NCBI RefSeq assembly: GCF_000347175.1 | Contig: NZ_ANIK01000090.1 | Span: forward strand, 1 to 16,945 | Length of the DNA: 16,945 nt | Origin: Leptospira alstonii serovar Sichuan str. 79601 | Lineage (GTDB): Bacteria; Spirochaetota; Leptospiria; Leptospirales; Leptospiraceae | Reading direction: 5' to 3' | Shown: positions 7,503 through 14,797 of the stretch, in pieces | How positions within the stretch are numbered: position 1 is the first letter of the stretch | Layout of the letters: every line of letters begins with the position of its first letter | Notes under the pieces: model-generated | The model's input: only the letters and a program-made list of their open reading frames with translations | What the model was told of the DNA's origin: nothing | The model's database searches: none | Position numbers and translations under genes: made by a program

Positions 7503-8044
7503 AAAGACGACTCCACGGCGCTGTTCTTAGATTCCAAAGAAGCGAGATCCAAATCGTATTCTTCATCGGACAAAAAAGTCAGAGTGATTGTTTGACTGTA
7601 CTGGATCGGTTCGGACGGAAGATCGAAACTTTTACAAACTACATTCTTAATTCCTAATGCGTTTAACATTGAATGATTCAAATACAAGGTCTCGTTCGTT
7701 TCCCAGATTTTTTTAAGCTCTTTTATCTTTTGTATCATACTCTTTACGAGAGGATTGGAAGGAGCCGCCAAAATCCCCGCTCCGTACGTTGCCGCAAGCA
7801 ACGTAAACTCGACGCTTATCGACCAATCTCCGTAGCCGGAAAGTTCCTTTATACTTCCCCTTCCGCCGGGAATCGCGGTTACCTCGATTTTTTTTTCCTG
7901 ACTCGCTTTGATCTTAGTCGCGGACGGGAATTCGTACTCGTTCGCAAAATCCAATCCTATCACTAAACGATCCGTATCTCCCGTTATGATTTCCGGCGGA
8001 ATATATCCCGCTGGAAATGCTGGTGGTGTAATTCCTCCGATCAT
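7499..8044 (-). CDS. DUF6046-like baseplate-associated protein (181 aa)
   Basis: A structural protein encoded between the tape measure and the LysM protein. The core GGRGSIKELSGYGDWSISVE, followed by a long helix and a strand ending LTFLSDEEYDL, resembles the DUF6046 pattern G(R)GTVKE-x-x-x-x-GD(W/Y)-x-I. In phages this family sits near the LysM gene and is thought to belong to the inner baseplate or tail-hub assembly. It has an ATGA overlap both with the tape measure stop at 8041 and with the LysM start at 7502. The initial residues are Pro/Gly-rich (GGITPPAFPAGYIPP). The family call is from memory of the motif and should be tested by a profile search; the positional inference is firm. Confidence 0.65.
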   Translation of the reverse strand: MIGGITPPAFPAGYIPPEIITGDTDRLVIGLDFANEYEFPSATKIKASQEKKIEVTAIPGGRGSIKELSGYGDWSISVEFTLLAATYGAGILAAPSNPLVKSMIQKIKELKKIWETNETLYLNHSMLNALGIKNVVCKSFDLPSEPIQYSQTITLTFLSDEEYDLDLASLESKNSAVESSL

Positions 8045-10122
8045 GCCAATTCCATCTCCTCAAATCGATCCAACTCTTGAAAGATTGCATCGGTGATGAT
8101 TTCTCCGATTTTCTTTTTATTCGCCATTCTATCTCCTACGACCAACTGACCGATAACCGATCCGATGGAAACGTTCGTACCACCTTGTCTTCTCATAGAC
8201 GTCGCTTCGGACATTTCCGTAACTTCCGAAGTTCTACGAACGACTCTCGTCGAATTCGAATCGATCGATTCGTTGAATCGTTTCAAAACATGATTCCCTT
8301 TCGGTATATCGGATCGTATTCCTTGCATATTCGAATTTCCTAAAGAAGTAGTATTCCTTTTACTTGTGAGAGTCGCAACCAAACCATTCGTATTGATTCC
8401 GGACTTATCAGCGGACAAACCTTGAGTTTTAGCAGGCTGCACTTTGATTTGCATTCCGGGCATTGACGCGGCTTTGGTCGAACCGGAAGGCACGCGTATC
8501 GGTTGTGTTCCCGGAACCGGAATTTGATTTTGACCCGGATTCGGAACCGGCTTGAGCCCAAGTATTTTTGCAAACGGACCTTGTGCTTGTTTGGATCCGC
8601 CCGGCAAATAACTTCCGATAAAACCTAATGCCGATTTAATGGGCTGAACCAAAAAACTAAGTCCGGCAACGATTCCTCTTCCCAGGGCTTTCATAAGATT
8701 TAGCCCGGCGGTTATCGCGGATTGAGGAATCATATTCCAGAGATCGATGAATTTTTGCAAAAGCCAAGGTCCGATCGCCGCAATATTATTCCAAATCACA
8801 TTCAAAACAGATAATAGATAGTTTCCAAAACCCGCAACACCGGCTACGAGCGCTCCCCAGAGATTTGCTATTTCAACCGCGATCGAGTTGGCAACTTGAA
8901 CGATATCGTCCCAATAGTTATAAATCGTAAGACCGATTCCGGCAAATAGACCTAAGAATAAACCGATCGGTCCTAAAATGACTGCTGCAATGACGGCGAC
9001 AAGCCCCTTGGCCCAATCCGGCATTTCCATCCAAGCCCCTTTGACAGTGTCCCAGGCGGATGTCAAGAAATCTACAAACGAATTCCATTTTTCTAATATA
9101 TAATTTACCACCTCCATGGTGGCTGCTTTGATTTCATCCCAATAAGTGATGACTAAAGCGACTGCGGCCACGAGCCCGACTACGATCAATCCGATCGGAT
9201 TGCCAACAATCGCAGCCTTTAAGAAAGTAAAGAATGGTACGGCTGCCGCTTTGAGAAAAATAAATGCGCCTTTAAGCACTGAAAATGTCCCGGCGCCGGA
9301 TAAAACCGCCGCTCCCAACATGGCAAACGTAGCGGCAAATTCCACGAGCTTGGGATTATTGATTAAGAAAACGTTTATGACTTCGATCCCATCCGCAATT
9401 GCTTTGAATACGTTTGTAAGAACGGATTCTAAAATTCCGAATTTTATGAGACCCGAGTCTTCGATTCCTTTTCCTAAGTGAATTTTGAAGTTCTTCCATG
9501 CCTCGGATGCTCGTTTGAATTGTGCGGGAAAATTGTCCAACGCCTTTAAGGCTAATTCAGAATCCTTTATATTCCCGAAATTTAATTGATTGATATCCCC
9601 TTTGAAGTTCTTAACCGATATCCCCGCGTCGATCAGTTGGTTCGTTAAATCTTCGAAACTTCCGCCGGTAGCTAAAGTGTTATTCGCAACGGCCTTAACC
9701 AATGTGTTCAGGTTCTCGGCATTCAGTTCCTTAAAGGATGATTTGATTTTAAACGCACCGGAAAGAATTTTCTCGACGGGAATTCCAGTGTCGTCGGAAA
9801 GTTTAAACGCCGTATTCGAAATGACGGCTACGTCCTGCGCGGTCATACCTAGAGTTTTAAAGTTGTTCTCCAACTTGGAACTCTCCATCCTTCCATCGTA
9901 TAAGTATTTTATAATTTTCGCAATATCAATGCCGACTTTCATCATCTTGCTTCCCGAGGTTATCTTTTCAAGCCCGGAATTCAACTTATTGACATCCGCT
10001 CCGGCATCCCCAAGAATCTTACGCATTGAGTCCCATTTTTTGTTAATCTCGTCGATTTTACTGGAGGCGAGATCCGCTATAGTAAAAACAATCTTAAGTT
10101 CACTTGTATTCGTATCGGCCAT
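8041..10122 (-). CDS. Tail tape measure protein (693 aa)
   Basis: This is the longest gene of the tail operon and encodes the ruler that sets tail length. The N-terminal ~240 residues are mostly helical and polar. Strongly hydrophobic blocks lie at about 265-330 and 372-403, each ending in a similar unit: NPIGLIVVGLVAAV with YWDEI, and GPIGLFLGLFAGI with YWDDI. This repeated (N/G)PIGL...YWD(E/D)I is common in tape measures. Residues about 530-590 are Pro/Gly/Gln-rich. I chose ATG at 10122 because GGGAGG lies six bases upstream; the longer GTG at 10173 lies within the frameshifted chaperone reading frame. Using the rule of about 0.15 nm per residue, a tail of roughly 100 nm would be expected. 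The stop overlaps the next gene (ATGA). Confidence 0.92.
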   Translation of the reverse strand: MADTNTSELKIVFTIADLASSKIDEINKKWDSMRKILGDAGADVNKLNSGLEKITSGSKMMKVGIDIAKIIKYLYDGRMESSKLENNFKTLGMTAQDVAVISNTAFKLSDDTGIPVEKILSGAFKIKSSFKELNAENLNTLVKAVANNTLATGGSFEDLTNQLIDAGISVKNFKGDINQLNFGNIKDSELALKALDNFPAQFKRASEAWKNFKIHLGKGIEDSGLIKFGILESVLTNVFKAIADGIEVINVFLINNPKLVEFAATFAMLGAAVLSGAGTFSVLKGAFIFLKAAAVPFFTFLKAAIVGNPIGLIVVGLVAAVALVITYWDEIKAATMEVVNYILEKWNSFVDFLTSAWDTVKGAWMEMPDWAKGLVAVIAAVILGPIGLFLGLFAGIGLTIYNYWDDIVQVANSIAVEIANLWGALVAGVAGFGNYLLSVLNVIWNNIAAIGPWLLQKFIDLWNMIPQSAITAGLNLMKALGRGIVAGLSFLVQPIKSALGFIGSYLPGGSKQAQGPFAKILGLKPVPNPGQNQIPVPGTQPIRVPSGSTKAASMPGMQIKVQPAKTQGLSADKSGINTNGLVATLTSKRNTTSLGNSNMQGIRSDIPKGNHVLKRFNESIDSNSTRVVRRTSEVTEMSEATSMRRQGGTNVSIGSVIGQLVVGDRMANKKKIGEIITDAIFQELDRFEEMELA

Positions 10123-10141
10123 ACCTCGCCTCCCGTAATTT

Positions 10142-10761
10142 TCAATCTCCGTTAAACGCCTTGACGATCGCACGCGTTAGAGTGTTGATCTCGATTTGCC
10201 GAACGAATTCCAATTCGGCCGCCAACTGAGTTTCAAAACTTTCGCGTTCGTCTCCGTCTTCCGGATATTCCAACTTTCTTCCCGGGAAATAGTACATCAA
10301 AAGAACATCCAATGCACCGTTCCCGGCTTTAAGAAGCCTAAGCTTCTCTCCTATAACTTTTTTGCGGTCACCTCTTGGGTGGTCGCGGTCAACTCGATCA
10401 GTTTGTTACTGATCGGAATAAAGATACCGGGAGAATCTTGGGCCCATCCGTTCACGACATCGAAACTCGGATACAGACAACACTGACCCGTGAGACGTTG
10501 TGCGACATCGGTTTGCTTTTCTTTTCTCGCCTTTTCAAGAGTTTCATCCACTTGAGTTTTATTCGGTACTCGGCAGATGATCTTTCTTCCTTCTCCGGCA
10601 TCCAAAACGTGAAGCCCTCCCTTATCTGAAAAATGAGATTTGATCACATCGATCGCGTCTTTGCTGCGAGCGATAAAATCGTCGTCGATGTTCTGATAAG
10701 GTTGGGGAAGTTTTTCAAACGCTTCCTTAAGAGCGGGAATTGAACTGATTAATGGATTCAT
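10142..10761 (-). CDS. Frameshifted tail assembly chaperone (135 + 71 codons, about 206 aa)
   Basis: Product predicted from a -1 ribosomal frameshift in the 136-codon chaperone gene. At the end of that gene the reading frame is GCA AAA AAG TTA TAG, which contains A AAA AAG in the frame required for -1 slippage. After slipping, translation continues GTT ATA GGA... for 71 sense codons to TGA at 10142-10144, 19 bases before the tape measure ATG. The extension starts VIGEKLRLLKAG and ends TRAIVKAFNGD; it contains YYFPGRKLEYPED. Fused chaperones of this kind (lambda G/GT, P2 E/E', Mu gp41/gp42) coat the tape measure during assembly. The open frame has no other start with a good SD, which supports expression by frameshift. 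The coordinates join two frames at 10357. Confidence 0.75.
10332..10347 (-). promoter_or_regulatory. Stem-loop downstream of the slippery site
   Basis: On the minus strand AGAAGC and GCTTCT form a six-base-pair stem (seven with a G-U pair) closing a TTAG loop. It begins about nine bases after the slippery heptamer, the usual distance for a frameshift stimulator. The stem is short, so the effect may be modest or helped by the upstream GAGGTGA. Confidence 0.45.
10351..10761 (-). CDS. Tail assembly chaperone, unshifted product (136 aa)
   Basis: Small soluble protein encoded between the tube gene and the tape measure, the standard position of tail assembly chaperones (P2 gpE, lambda gpG, Mu gp41). 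It begins MNPLISSIPALKEAFEKLP and carries an Asp/Lys-rich middle and an FIPISNKLIELTATTQEV end. The ATG at 10761 is preceded by a weak AAGGAAATAA. Translation normally stops at TAG (10351-10353), just past an A AAA AAG slippery site; a minor fraction is predicted to continue in the -1 frame to give the 206-residue form. There is little primary sequence similarity among chaperones, so identity rests on position plus the frameshift. Confidence 0.8.
   Translation of the reverse strand: MNPLISSIPALKEAFEKLPQPYQNIDDDFIARSKDAIDVIKSHFSDKGGLHVLDAGEGRKIICRVPNKTQVDETLEKARKEKQTDVAQRLTGQCCLYPSFDVVNGWAQDSPGIFIPISNKLIELTATTQEVTAKKL
10357..10363 (-). promoter_or_regulatory. -1 frameshift slippery heptamer A AAA AAG
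   Basis: The minus strand reads GC A AAA AAG TT with zero-frame codons GCA AAA AAG, which is the best-known bacterial -1 slippery heptamer in the required frame. A purine-rich GAGGTGA lies a few bases upstream (10374-10368) and may act like the internal SD that stimulates dnaX frameshifting. The frame is followed by a stop one codon later, and the -1 frame is open for 71 codons. Confidence 0.75.
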
Positions 10762-10805
10762 TTTATTTCCTTATTTCCTTCGTTAGTGAACGGTTCTTAA
10801 CTTCG

Positions 10806-11240
10806 TTACGCGAACGTGATCACCGGAATCGACAACAAAGCTATTTCCAAAGGCACCGCAATCGCGCCCGAGTTTCCGCTTTTGATATCCGCGTTATACT
10901 TCGTAATCTTGACCGCAGGCGCGATGTATTTGAAGTCCGGTCTTCCTTCTGCTTTCAGAACCGCAGTGAGAGGAGCGGGCGGAAGTTTTTCGATCAAACC
11001 GCCGTAAGGAGCCGCAAGAAGAGTCAAACGATCCAGTTCTTCGAAATAAATTTCAGCGCTGATGCTACGTTTGTAATTCTTCGTAGTGTATCCTACGATC
11101 TCTCCCGACTTTCCGTAAGTTAGTTCGATCTCGACTGCGTGATCGAATGTGAACGAGGAGAAGTTCACCATATCGTATCCGAAAAGTTTCAGCTCGAGGT
11201 TGGTGAAACTATAATTTTCCTTTACTACTTCCAATGCCAT
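10806..11240 (-). CDS. Tail tube protein (144 aa)
   Basis: Inner tail tube of the contractile tail. It lies directly after the sheath gene, with nine bases between them, and before the chaperone, the fixed order in Mu-, P2- and R-type pyocin-like tails. Length is typical. The predicted fold is beta-rich with few helices: VVKENYSFTNLELKLFGYDM at the N-terminus, FDHAVEIELTYGKSGEIVGY, and a C-terminal SIPVITFA strand. GGAGTCAACA precedes the ATG at 11240. The Gly-Lys-Ser-Gly turn in the loop is a frequent tube feature (G-x-(D/S)GE). Sequence similarity alone is weak; position makes the call confident. Confidence 0.85.
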   Translation of the reverse strand: MALEVVKENYSFTNLELKLFGYDMVNFSSFTFDHAVEIELTYGKSGEIVGYTTKNYKRSISAEIYFEELDRLTLLAAPYGGLIEKLPPAPLTAVLKAEGRPDFKYIAPAVKITKYNADIKSGNSGAIAVPLEIALLSIPVITFA

Positions 11241-11249
11241 TGTTGACTC

Positions 11250-12737
11250 CTATTTAGGTGTGGCGAAAGAGGTTTCCCATTCGATCGCTTTGGTTCTGTT
11301 GCTTACGTACATCTTGCACTTCGCTTTCAAAATCCGATCCGTATTGAATGTCTTATTCGGATCCAAGACGATCTCATGACCCGAAATTTCCTTTCTACCG
11401 GGCGCTTCCATCTCGGCGGAAATTTTGGAATCGATGTAAGCCTTTAAGTAATCCAAACCACCCGATCCCGAATCTACTTCCGTATCCATATTCAAAAACT
11501 GAAGAGACTCGCGGTAAAGAATACGATGCATCTTGTCCGCGCGTCTGCGTTCCGGAAGTTCTTTGAAATCGGACGTACTTGCCGCTTTGATCTTATCCCG
11601 AGCGATGAAGATTCCTTCGTAGTCGTCGTATTCTTTCAGAACCATCAAACCCATATCGTGAAGAAGATCCATGTAGTTTCTATATCCCTCGTCCCAATAA
11701 CGGATTTCGGAGAATGTCAGAGAACGCATATCCTTCACGTAACCGATCGAAACGTTAACGGGAGCGGCCGCAATTTTAGCGGTAGCCATCGTCGCAAAAT
11801 TTCTCCACGCTCCGATGGAATCGCCTGCCGACTTCACCGCAGAGTAACCGCCGGAAGCGTTGACTCCGCCTTTGATATAACGAGCCTCTCCGACCGCGAT
11901 GATCACCCTTCCCTTCGGCGAAGTAAAAGGTTCGAACTCGTCTTGGATATATTGAAAGTATTCGGGAAGAGTTTCAGACTGATCCTTACCTCTCGCTTCC
12001 AAAATCATGAATGAAGGAAGGTGATGTTCGGTTTCCATTTCCTCCAAAATCACGTTACACGACATCGCAAAAGCTCTGGAAGCAGGACCCAATACGTGAA
12101 TCCAATACGACCCGTATTCTCTCTTTAAAGCTTCAATCGCCGTCAGCTTTGACGCGTTAGACGCCGTTGGGCCTGTGATCGTAAAAGTATACGTATCACC
12201 GACTTTGAATGTATTAGCGGGAGTGGACGCGTTCGTAAACGTGGCGCTTACCCCGACGTCTAAGGAAATCGGCGAAGCGCTCGCAGGGGTAATCAAAGGA
12301 GTGGAAAAGTTCGCTCCTCCGTCCACGGACTTACGATATTCCGCAGTCCCGCAAGCGCCGGCCTTTGTGATTTTAAGTACTACCACTCTGCTTCCAGTCG
12401 CAGTTCCCGAAGTTGTCGGTAAAGTCGCTTCTCCGGTCCCTACTTTGGTCGGAACTCCGACCGATCCCGCCACGTCGTTTTGCGGACGAACACAAAGCAC
12501 TGGCACCGGCTTTTGTCCCTTTGTCTCGTCGAACTCGTCGAAGAATTGTTCCAGAGCATCCACGAGTTCTCCTCTTCCAAAAACGTCTTTGGCCTGAGGC
12601 GTGTTATTGATTACATAAACCCTGTTTACATCTCCGGTTTCCGCAGTTCCGACCTTGGAACCCACACGATCCGGTTTCACGTCGTTGAAGTTGATCCCAC
12701 CGTCTTGATGGTAGGTAGTCACGTCGCCTGTTGACAT
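11250..12737 (-). CDS. Contractile tail sheath (DUF2586-like), 495 aa
   Basis: Tail sheath of the DUF2586-type found in Mu-like phages and relatives. The N-terminal region has YVINNTPQAKDVFGRGELVDALEQFFDEF (positions about 41-70, first half shown by its VFGRG-x-LVDAL core). Residues about 102-190 form a Thr/Gly/Ser-rich module (KVGTGEATLP ... YRKSVDGGANFSTP ... FKVGDTYTFTITGP) that looks like the immunoglobulin-like surface domain often inserted in this family. The C-terminal half carries the sheath core, with KGRVIIAVGEARY, MRSLTFSEIRYWDEGYRNYM and a final strand ending WETSFATP. AGGAG lies seven bases before the ATG at 12737. It heads the sheath-tube-chaperone-tape measure block. A gap with a repeat separates it from the 85-aa gene upstream. 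Confidence 0.93.
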   Translation of the reverse strand: MSTGDVTTYHQDGGINFNDVKPDRVGSKVGTAETGDVNRVYVINNTPQAKDVFGRGELVDALEQFFDEFDETKGQKPVPVLCVRPQNDVAGSVGVPTKVGTGEATLPTTSGTATGSRVVVLKITKAGACGTAEYRKSVDGGANFSTPLITPASASPISLDVGVSATFTNASTPANTFKVGDTYTFTITGPTASNASKLTAIEALKREYGSYWIHVLGPASRAFAMSCNVILEEMETEHHLPSFMILEARGKDQSETLPEYFQYIQDEFEPFTSPKGRVIIAVGEARYIKGGVNASGGYSAVKSAGDSIGAWRNFATMATAKIAAAPVNVSIGYVKDMRSLTFSEIRYWDEGYRNYMDLLHDMGLMVLKEYDDYEGIFIARDKIKAASTSDFKELPERRRADKMHRILYRESLQFLNMDTEVDSGSGGLDYLKAYIDSKISAEMEAPGRKEISGHEIVLDPNKTFNTDRILKAKCKMYVSNRTKAIEWETSFATPK

Positions 12738-12753
12738 TGATACGCTCCTAATA

Positions 12754-12936
12754 TTAAGGGCAACTGAGTAGAATGGCGGACGAGCCGCTCTTTATATTAA
12801 TGCGAATTCGGCTTAAGAAAGTTTGGGCGAATCGCTCGCGAATTCCGTAGCGAAAACGGCTCGCGACCGCGCTTTCAGCTATAGTCAATAAATTGCATGA
12901 AAGAAACGTAATACAATATATCGTCTTTAATTTCAA
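12754..12936 (-). other. Repeat-borne 60-aa ORF, probably not a gene
   Basis: The ORF begins MKLKTIYCITFLSCNLLTIA and runs on through the repeat centre. Nearly the same ORF, starting MKLKTIYYIKFPSCNLLTIA, is carried by the other repeat copy at 15992-16177. The matching parts come from the shared repeat nucleotides, while the part over the variable hairpin differs. There is no good ribosome-binding site and the ORF ends just before the sheath's SD. It should be treated as part of the repeat; it could in principle yield a small peptide with a hydrophobic N-terminus. Confidence 0.3.
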
Positions 12937-12983
12937 TTTATTGACTCCGCATCAATCGCTTTCGCATTTGTTATATCCGAATC
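12804..12983 (+). repeat. Dispersed repeat element, copy A (about 180 bp)
   Basis: A non-coding repeat in the gap between the 85-aa gene and the sheath. It aligns with the reverse complement of 15945-16121 from GAATTCG at one end to CGAATC at the other. The shared flank CGCGCTTTCAGCTATAGTCAATAAATTGCATGA is nearly identical in the two copies (longest exact runs are about 35 bases). A central segment (12832-12866) differs entirely between the copies but can still fold: TCGCGA at 12836-12841 pairs with TCGCGA at 12861-12866, and CCGT pairs with ACGG inside. I read this as a dispersed repeat; it has no transposase. Confidence 0.85.
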
Positions 12984-12994
12984 CCGTTATTTTA

Positions 12995-13252
12995 TTACTT
13001 CTGAGTTTCGGACTTCTGATTCGGCTCGTTCGTTTTTCCTTTAACGGAATTTTTCTCCTCCGCGTTTTCGGATTTAAGTTCCTGTATTACGCTTTTGTTT
13101 TTGTCGAGATCCTTTCCGGAAAACTCTTGATAGGCGTTTTTAAGAATCTCGTCCTTAACGTCCTCTTCCGGATCTCTCCGTAAGTGATCCAAAAAACCGG
13201 CCGCTAAAACCGGGGTAATTTCGTACTTTTTAATAAACTCAACTGCTTTCAT
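12995..13252 (-). CDS. 85-aa hypothetical protein upstream of the sheath
   Basis: Small hydrophilic protein that overlaps the preceding gene as ATGA, with GAGGAACA before its start at 13252. The N-terminal half is folded-looking: MKAVEFIKKYEITPVLAAGF, then LDHLRRDPEEDVKDEILKNA. The C-terminal half is a Lys/Glu/Asn-rich disordered tail ending NEPNQKSETQK. I recognise no domain. In many phages the sheath is preceded by a small structural or regulatory protein such as DUF2635, but that resemblance is not visible here. The sheath itself starts 257 bases downstream, after a repeat. Confidence 0.6.
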   Translation of the reverse strand: MKAVEFIKKYEITPVLAAGFLDHLRRDPEEDVKDEILKNAYQEFSGKDLDKNKSVIQELKSENAEEKNSVKGKTNEPNQKSETQK

Positions 13253-13869
13253 TGTTCCTCCGATGTTTCCATATCCGTTGGCTCTTCAATTTGAAAGGTT
13301 CCCTGAGCCAGAGTAGGAACCGATTCCGTTTCAAAAAGTCCGTCGCTGAAAACGATTTCCGTCTTCAATTTATAGTATCCTAGGTTTTCCGAAACATCCG
13401 AGATTATGTAAGAAACGCCGGGTTTTATCTCGACGGTAACACCTTGAGAAGTCTTAAAATTCCGATGGTTGGAAAGATAGATAAGAATCTGATCGATGAC
13501 ACCGAGGTTCCACGCATTCGAGTTTGAATGCCCCGTAGAGGGAACGTCTTCGGAAGAGTTTCGCATCCAAAAATCGATAACGTATTTAAATTCTTGAATA
13601 TAATGTCTTTTTAAAAAACGAATGTTTTTGACTCCGTTGACGATCTCGGAATCCAATCTTTGAAACCTCTTTCCGTCCGCAATCGAAACGAGAGGAGACT
13701 GAAAAATCACACAAAAAGGAAATAAAGTCGGATAATCATTTGTACTCGGATTCGATAAAAGGATTTTACTCTCCGGAAACAGGGGAATCGGCTCCGCAGC
13801 GGGAGGCTCCGGTAGAGTTTTGATCGAAACGATCAGGGATTTTAAGTAATCGATATGGCTGATTCTCAT
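13249..13869 (-). CDS. Tail terminator/completion-like protein (206 aa)
   Basis: First gene of the tail operon, following the lysis cassette and encoded upstream of the sheath, as tail terminator proteins (lambda gpU-like, P2 gpR, Mu gp37) are. The middle contains YIQEFKYVIDFWMRN and then GVIDQILIYLSNHRNF, followed by VTVEIKPG and GYYKLKTEIVFSDGLFE, matching the usual terminator arrangement of a strand, a helix with a D-Q-x-(I/L) pattern and a final strand with an FxxGxY-like ending. The first 40 residues are Pro-rich. ATG at 13869 has no good SD nearby (GGAG is 22 bases upstream, and an in-frame TAA excludes a longer start). It caps the tube in phages and tailocins. The call is inference from position and a weak motif. 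Confidence 0.55.
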   Translation of the reverse strand: MRISHIDYLKSLIVSIKTLPEPPAAEPIPLFPESKILLSNPSTNDYPTLFPFCVIFQSPLVSIADGKRFQRLDSEIVNGVKNIRFLKRHYIQEFKYVIDFWMRNSSEDVPSTGHSNSNAWNLGVIDQILIYLSNHRNFKTSQGVTVEIKPGVSYIISDVSENLGYYKLKTEIVFSDGLFETESVPTLAQGTFQIEEPTDMETSEEQ

Positions 13870-13977
13870 GATTAAAATTTTTTAATTCTCCAAATTTATC
13901 CGTTATATCTTTCGATCCCGAAACGAAACATTCATACGTTCCTTTGAGAACGGGTTACGGCTCCGAATCCGTTAGAT

Positions 13978-14005
13978 AGAATACGAAATTTTTTCGTTTT
14001 TACAA
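13978..14005 (-). promoter_or_regulatory. Candidate promoter for the tail operon
   Basis: On the minus strand TTGTAA (14005-14000) and TATTCT (13983-13978) are separated by 16 bases, each matching four of six consensus bases. A palindrome GGTTCGAACC (14015-14006) touches the -35, and the inverted repeat ACGAAA/TTTCGT falls in the spacer and -10 edge (13983-13997), so a repressor or activator could bind here. Weak consensus, so low confidence. Confidence 0.3.
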
Positions 14006-14064
14006 GGTTCGAACCGCATCGTTTTGCCTCTAATTTCCGAACACACTCGATCGAAAATAAATGA

Positions 14065-14156
14065 GTTGATGAAAAATTCCATAGTTTAGTTTAACAAAAC
14101 TGCTTCAATCGTCCATTTCAATGAAACAGATGGAAAATTAATTTTTCAACAACCCT
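14065..14156 (+). repeat. MITE-like repeat, copy C (about 90 bp)
   Basis: A short element whose ends are inverted repeats: GTTGATGAAAAATTCC at the left and GGAAAATTAATTTTTCAAC at the right. The body (ATAGTTTAGTTTAACAAAAC, then CTTCAATCGTCCATTTCAATGAA) aligns with the reverse complement of 16139-16233. No coding capacity. It is consistent with a non-autonomous mobile element or intergenic repeat. Confidence 0.75.
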
Positions 14157-14189
14157 AATTAATAATTCCTTAAAACCCCTCCATCCATA

Positions 14190-14759
14190 TTACGTTTTAT
14201 GCAAGTATAATATACTTGGAACTCCCAAATCGAATAAAACGTCCAGATCATATTGAATCATATGTCCGTAAGGATCGATATACTGCGGCCCTACTCCGTA
14301 CGGATCGGAGGCTTTTAAAAATTTTCGACCGTCGTCGTTGACCACGATTCCGATACCCCGGATGATATGTCCTTTTTTAGTCAGATACGTTCCTAAACCG
14401 CAGGGAAAATTCCCGTTCTCAAAATAATCGCAAAGTTCGTCCTTATCCCCTTTTTTCTTAACGATTTTAAGGGGAATTTCGTTCGAGTTCATTAGAATAT
14501 TAAAATGTTCTGCGTGGTCTAAAGAATCATAGACGTTCTTTTCATTCTTAATAACCCAATCCTCGAAAAGGGCATAGTAATTGTAAGTAGTAAGATGAAT
14601 GAAATCGGGAATTCTATAAATCAATCCGATATAAATTATAAAATCCTGAAATACGTTTCCCATACACTGCTGATAATCCTTCAGACAAAGGCGGGGTGTA
14701 ATCCGGTCCTTTCTTTGCGGATTCCACGGAGCGATAGGATGAGAGATATGTGCGATCAT
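14190..14759 (-). CDS. C39-like cysteine peptidase, possible endolysin (189 aa)
   Basis: A papain-fold peptidase resembling the C39/C39_2 group. A Gln-Gln-Cys (Cys32) near the N-terminus suits the oxyanion Gln and the catalytic Cys. His131 in [12 protein letters not shown] and Asp152 in [10 protein letters not shown] suit the His and Asp of the triad, and the GH(Y/I)xxxxG...DPYG pattern is characteristic of the family. There is no signal peptide. A strong AAGGAGG precedes ATG at 14759. It follows two small membrane proteins, so it may be the endolysin of this cassette, cutting peptide cross-links or pseudo-peptide bonds once holins open the membrane. Alternatively it could be a tail-associated or assembly protease. 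The catalytic assignment is from motif reading; a role in lysis is inferred from context. Confidence 0.65.
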   Translation of the reverse strand: MIAHISHPIAPWNPQRKDRITPRLCLKDYQQCMGNVFQDFIIYIGLIYRIPDFIHLTTYNYYALFEDWVIKNEKNVYDSLDHAEHFNILMNSNEIPLKIVKKKGDKDELCDYFENGNFPCGLGTYLTKKGHIIRGIGIVVNDDGRKFLKASDPYGVGPQYIDPYGHMIQYDLDVLFDLGVPSILYLHKT

Positions 14760-14797
14760 TTCGTTCCTCCTTCGTTTAACAAATGGCGATAATAAAA

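Larger units (their letters stand above)
13870..14189. other. Intergenic gap before the tail operon
   Basis: No credible gene is seen in these 320 bases. It holds the MITE-like repeat (14065-14156), a perfect GGTTCGAACC palindrome (14006-14015), a candidate minus-strand promoter and a short ACGAAATTTTTTCGT inverted repeat (13983-13997). No clear factor-independent terminator is visible after the peptidase gene, so readthrough from the lysis genes is possible. Confidence 0.6.

Noticed and set aside
9590..10138. 182-aa open frame on the plus strand
   Set aside because: It lies wholly antisense to the tape measure, has no SD and no recognisable domain, and its length follows from the codon bias of the minus-strand gene.
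10123..10173. Longer tape measure start (GTG at 10173)
   Set aside because: The 17 extra codons lie over the end of the frameshifted chaperone frame, and GGGAGG precedes ATG at 10122.
11526..12597. Plus-strand frames of 162 and 140 aa
   Set aside because: They are antisense to the sheath gene, with no ribosome-binding site or family resemblance.
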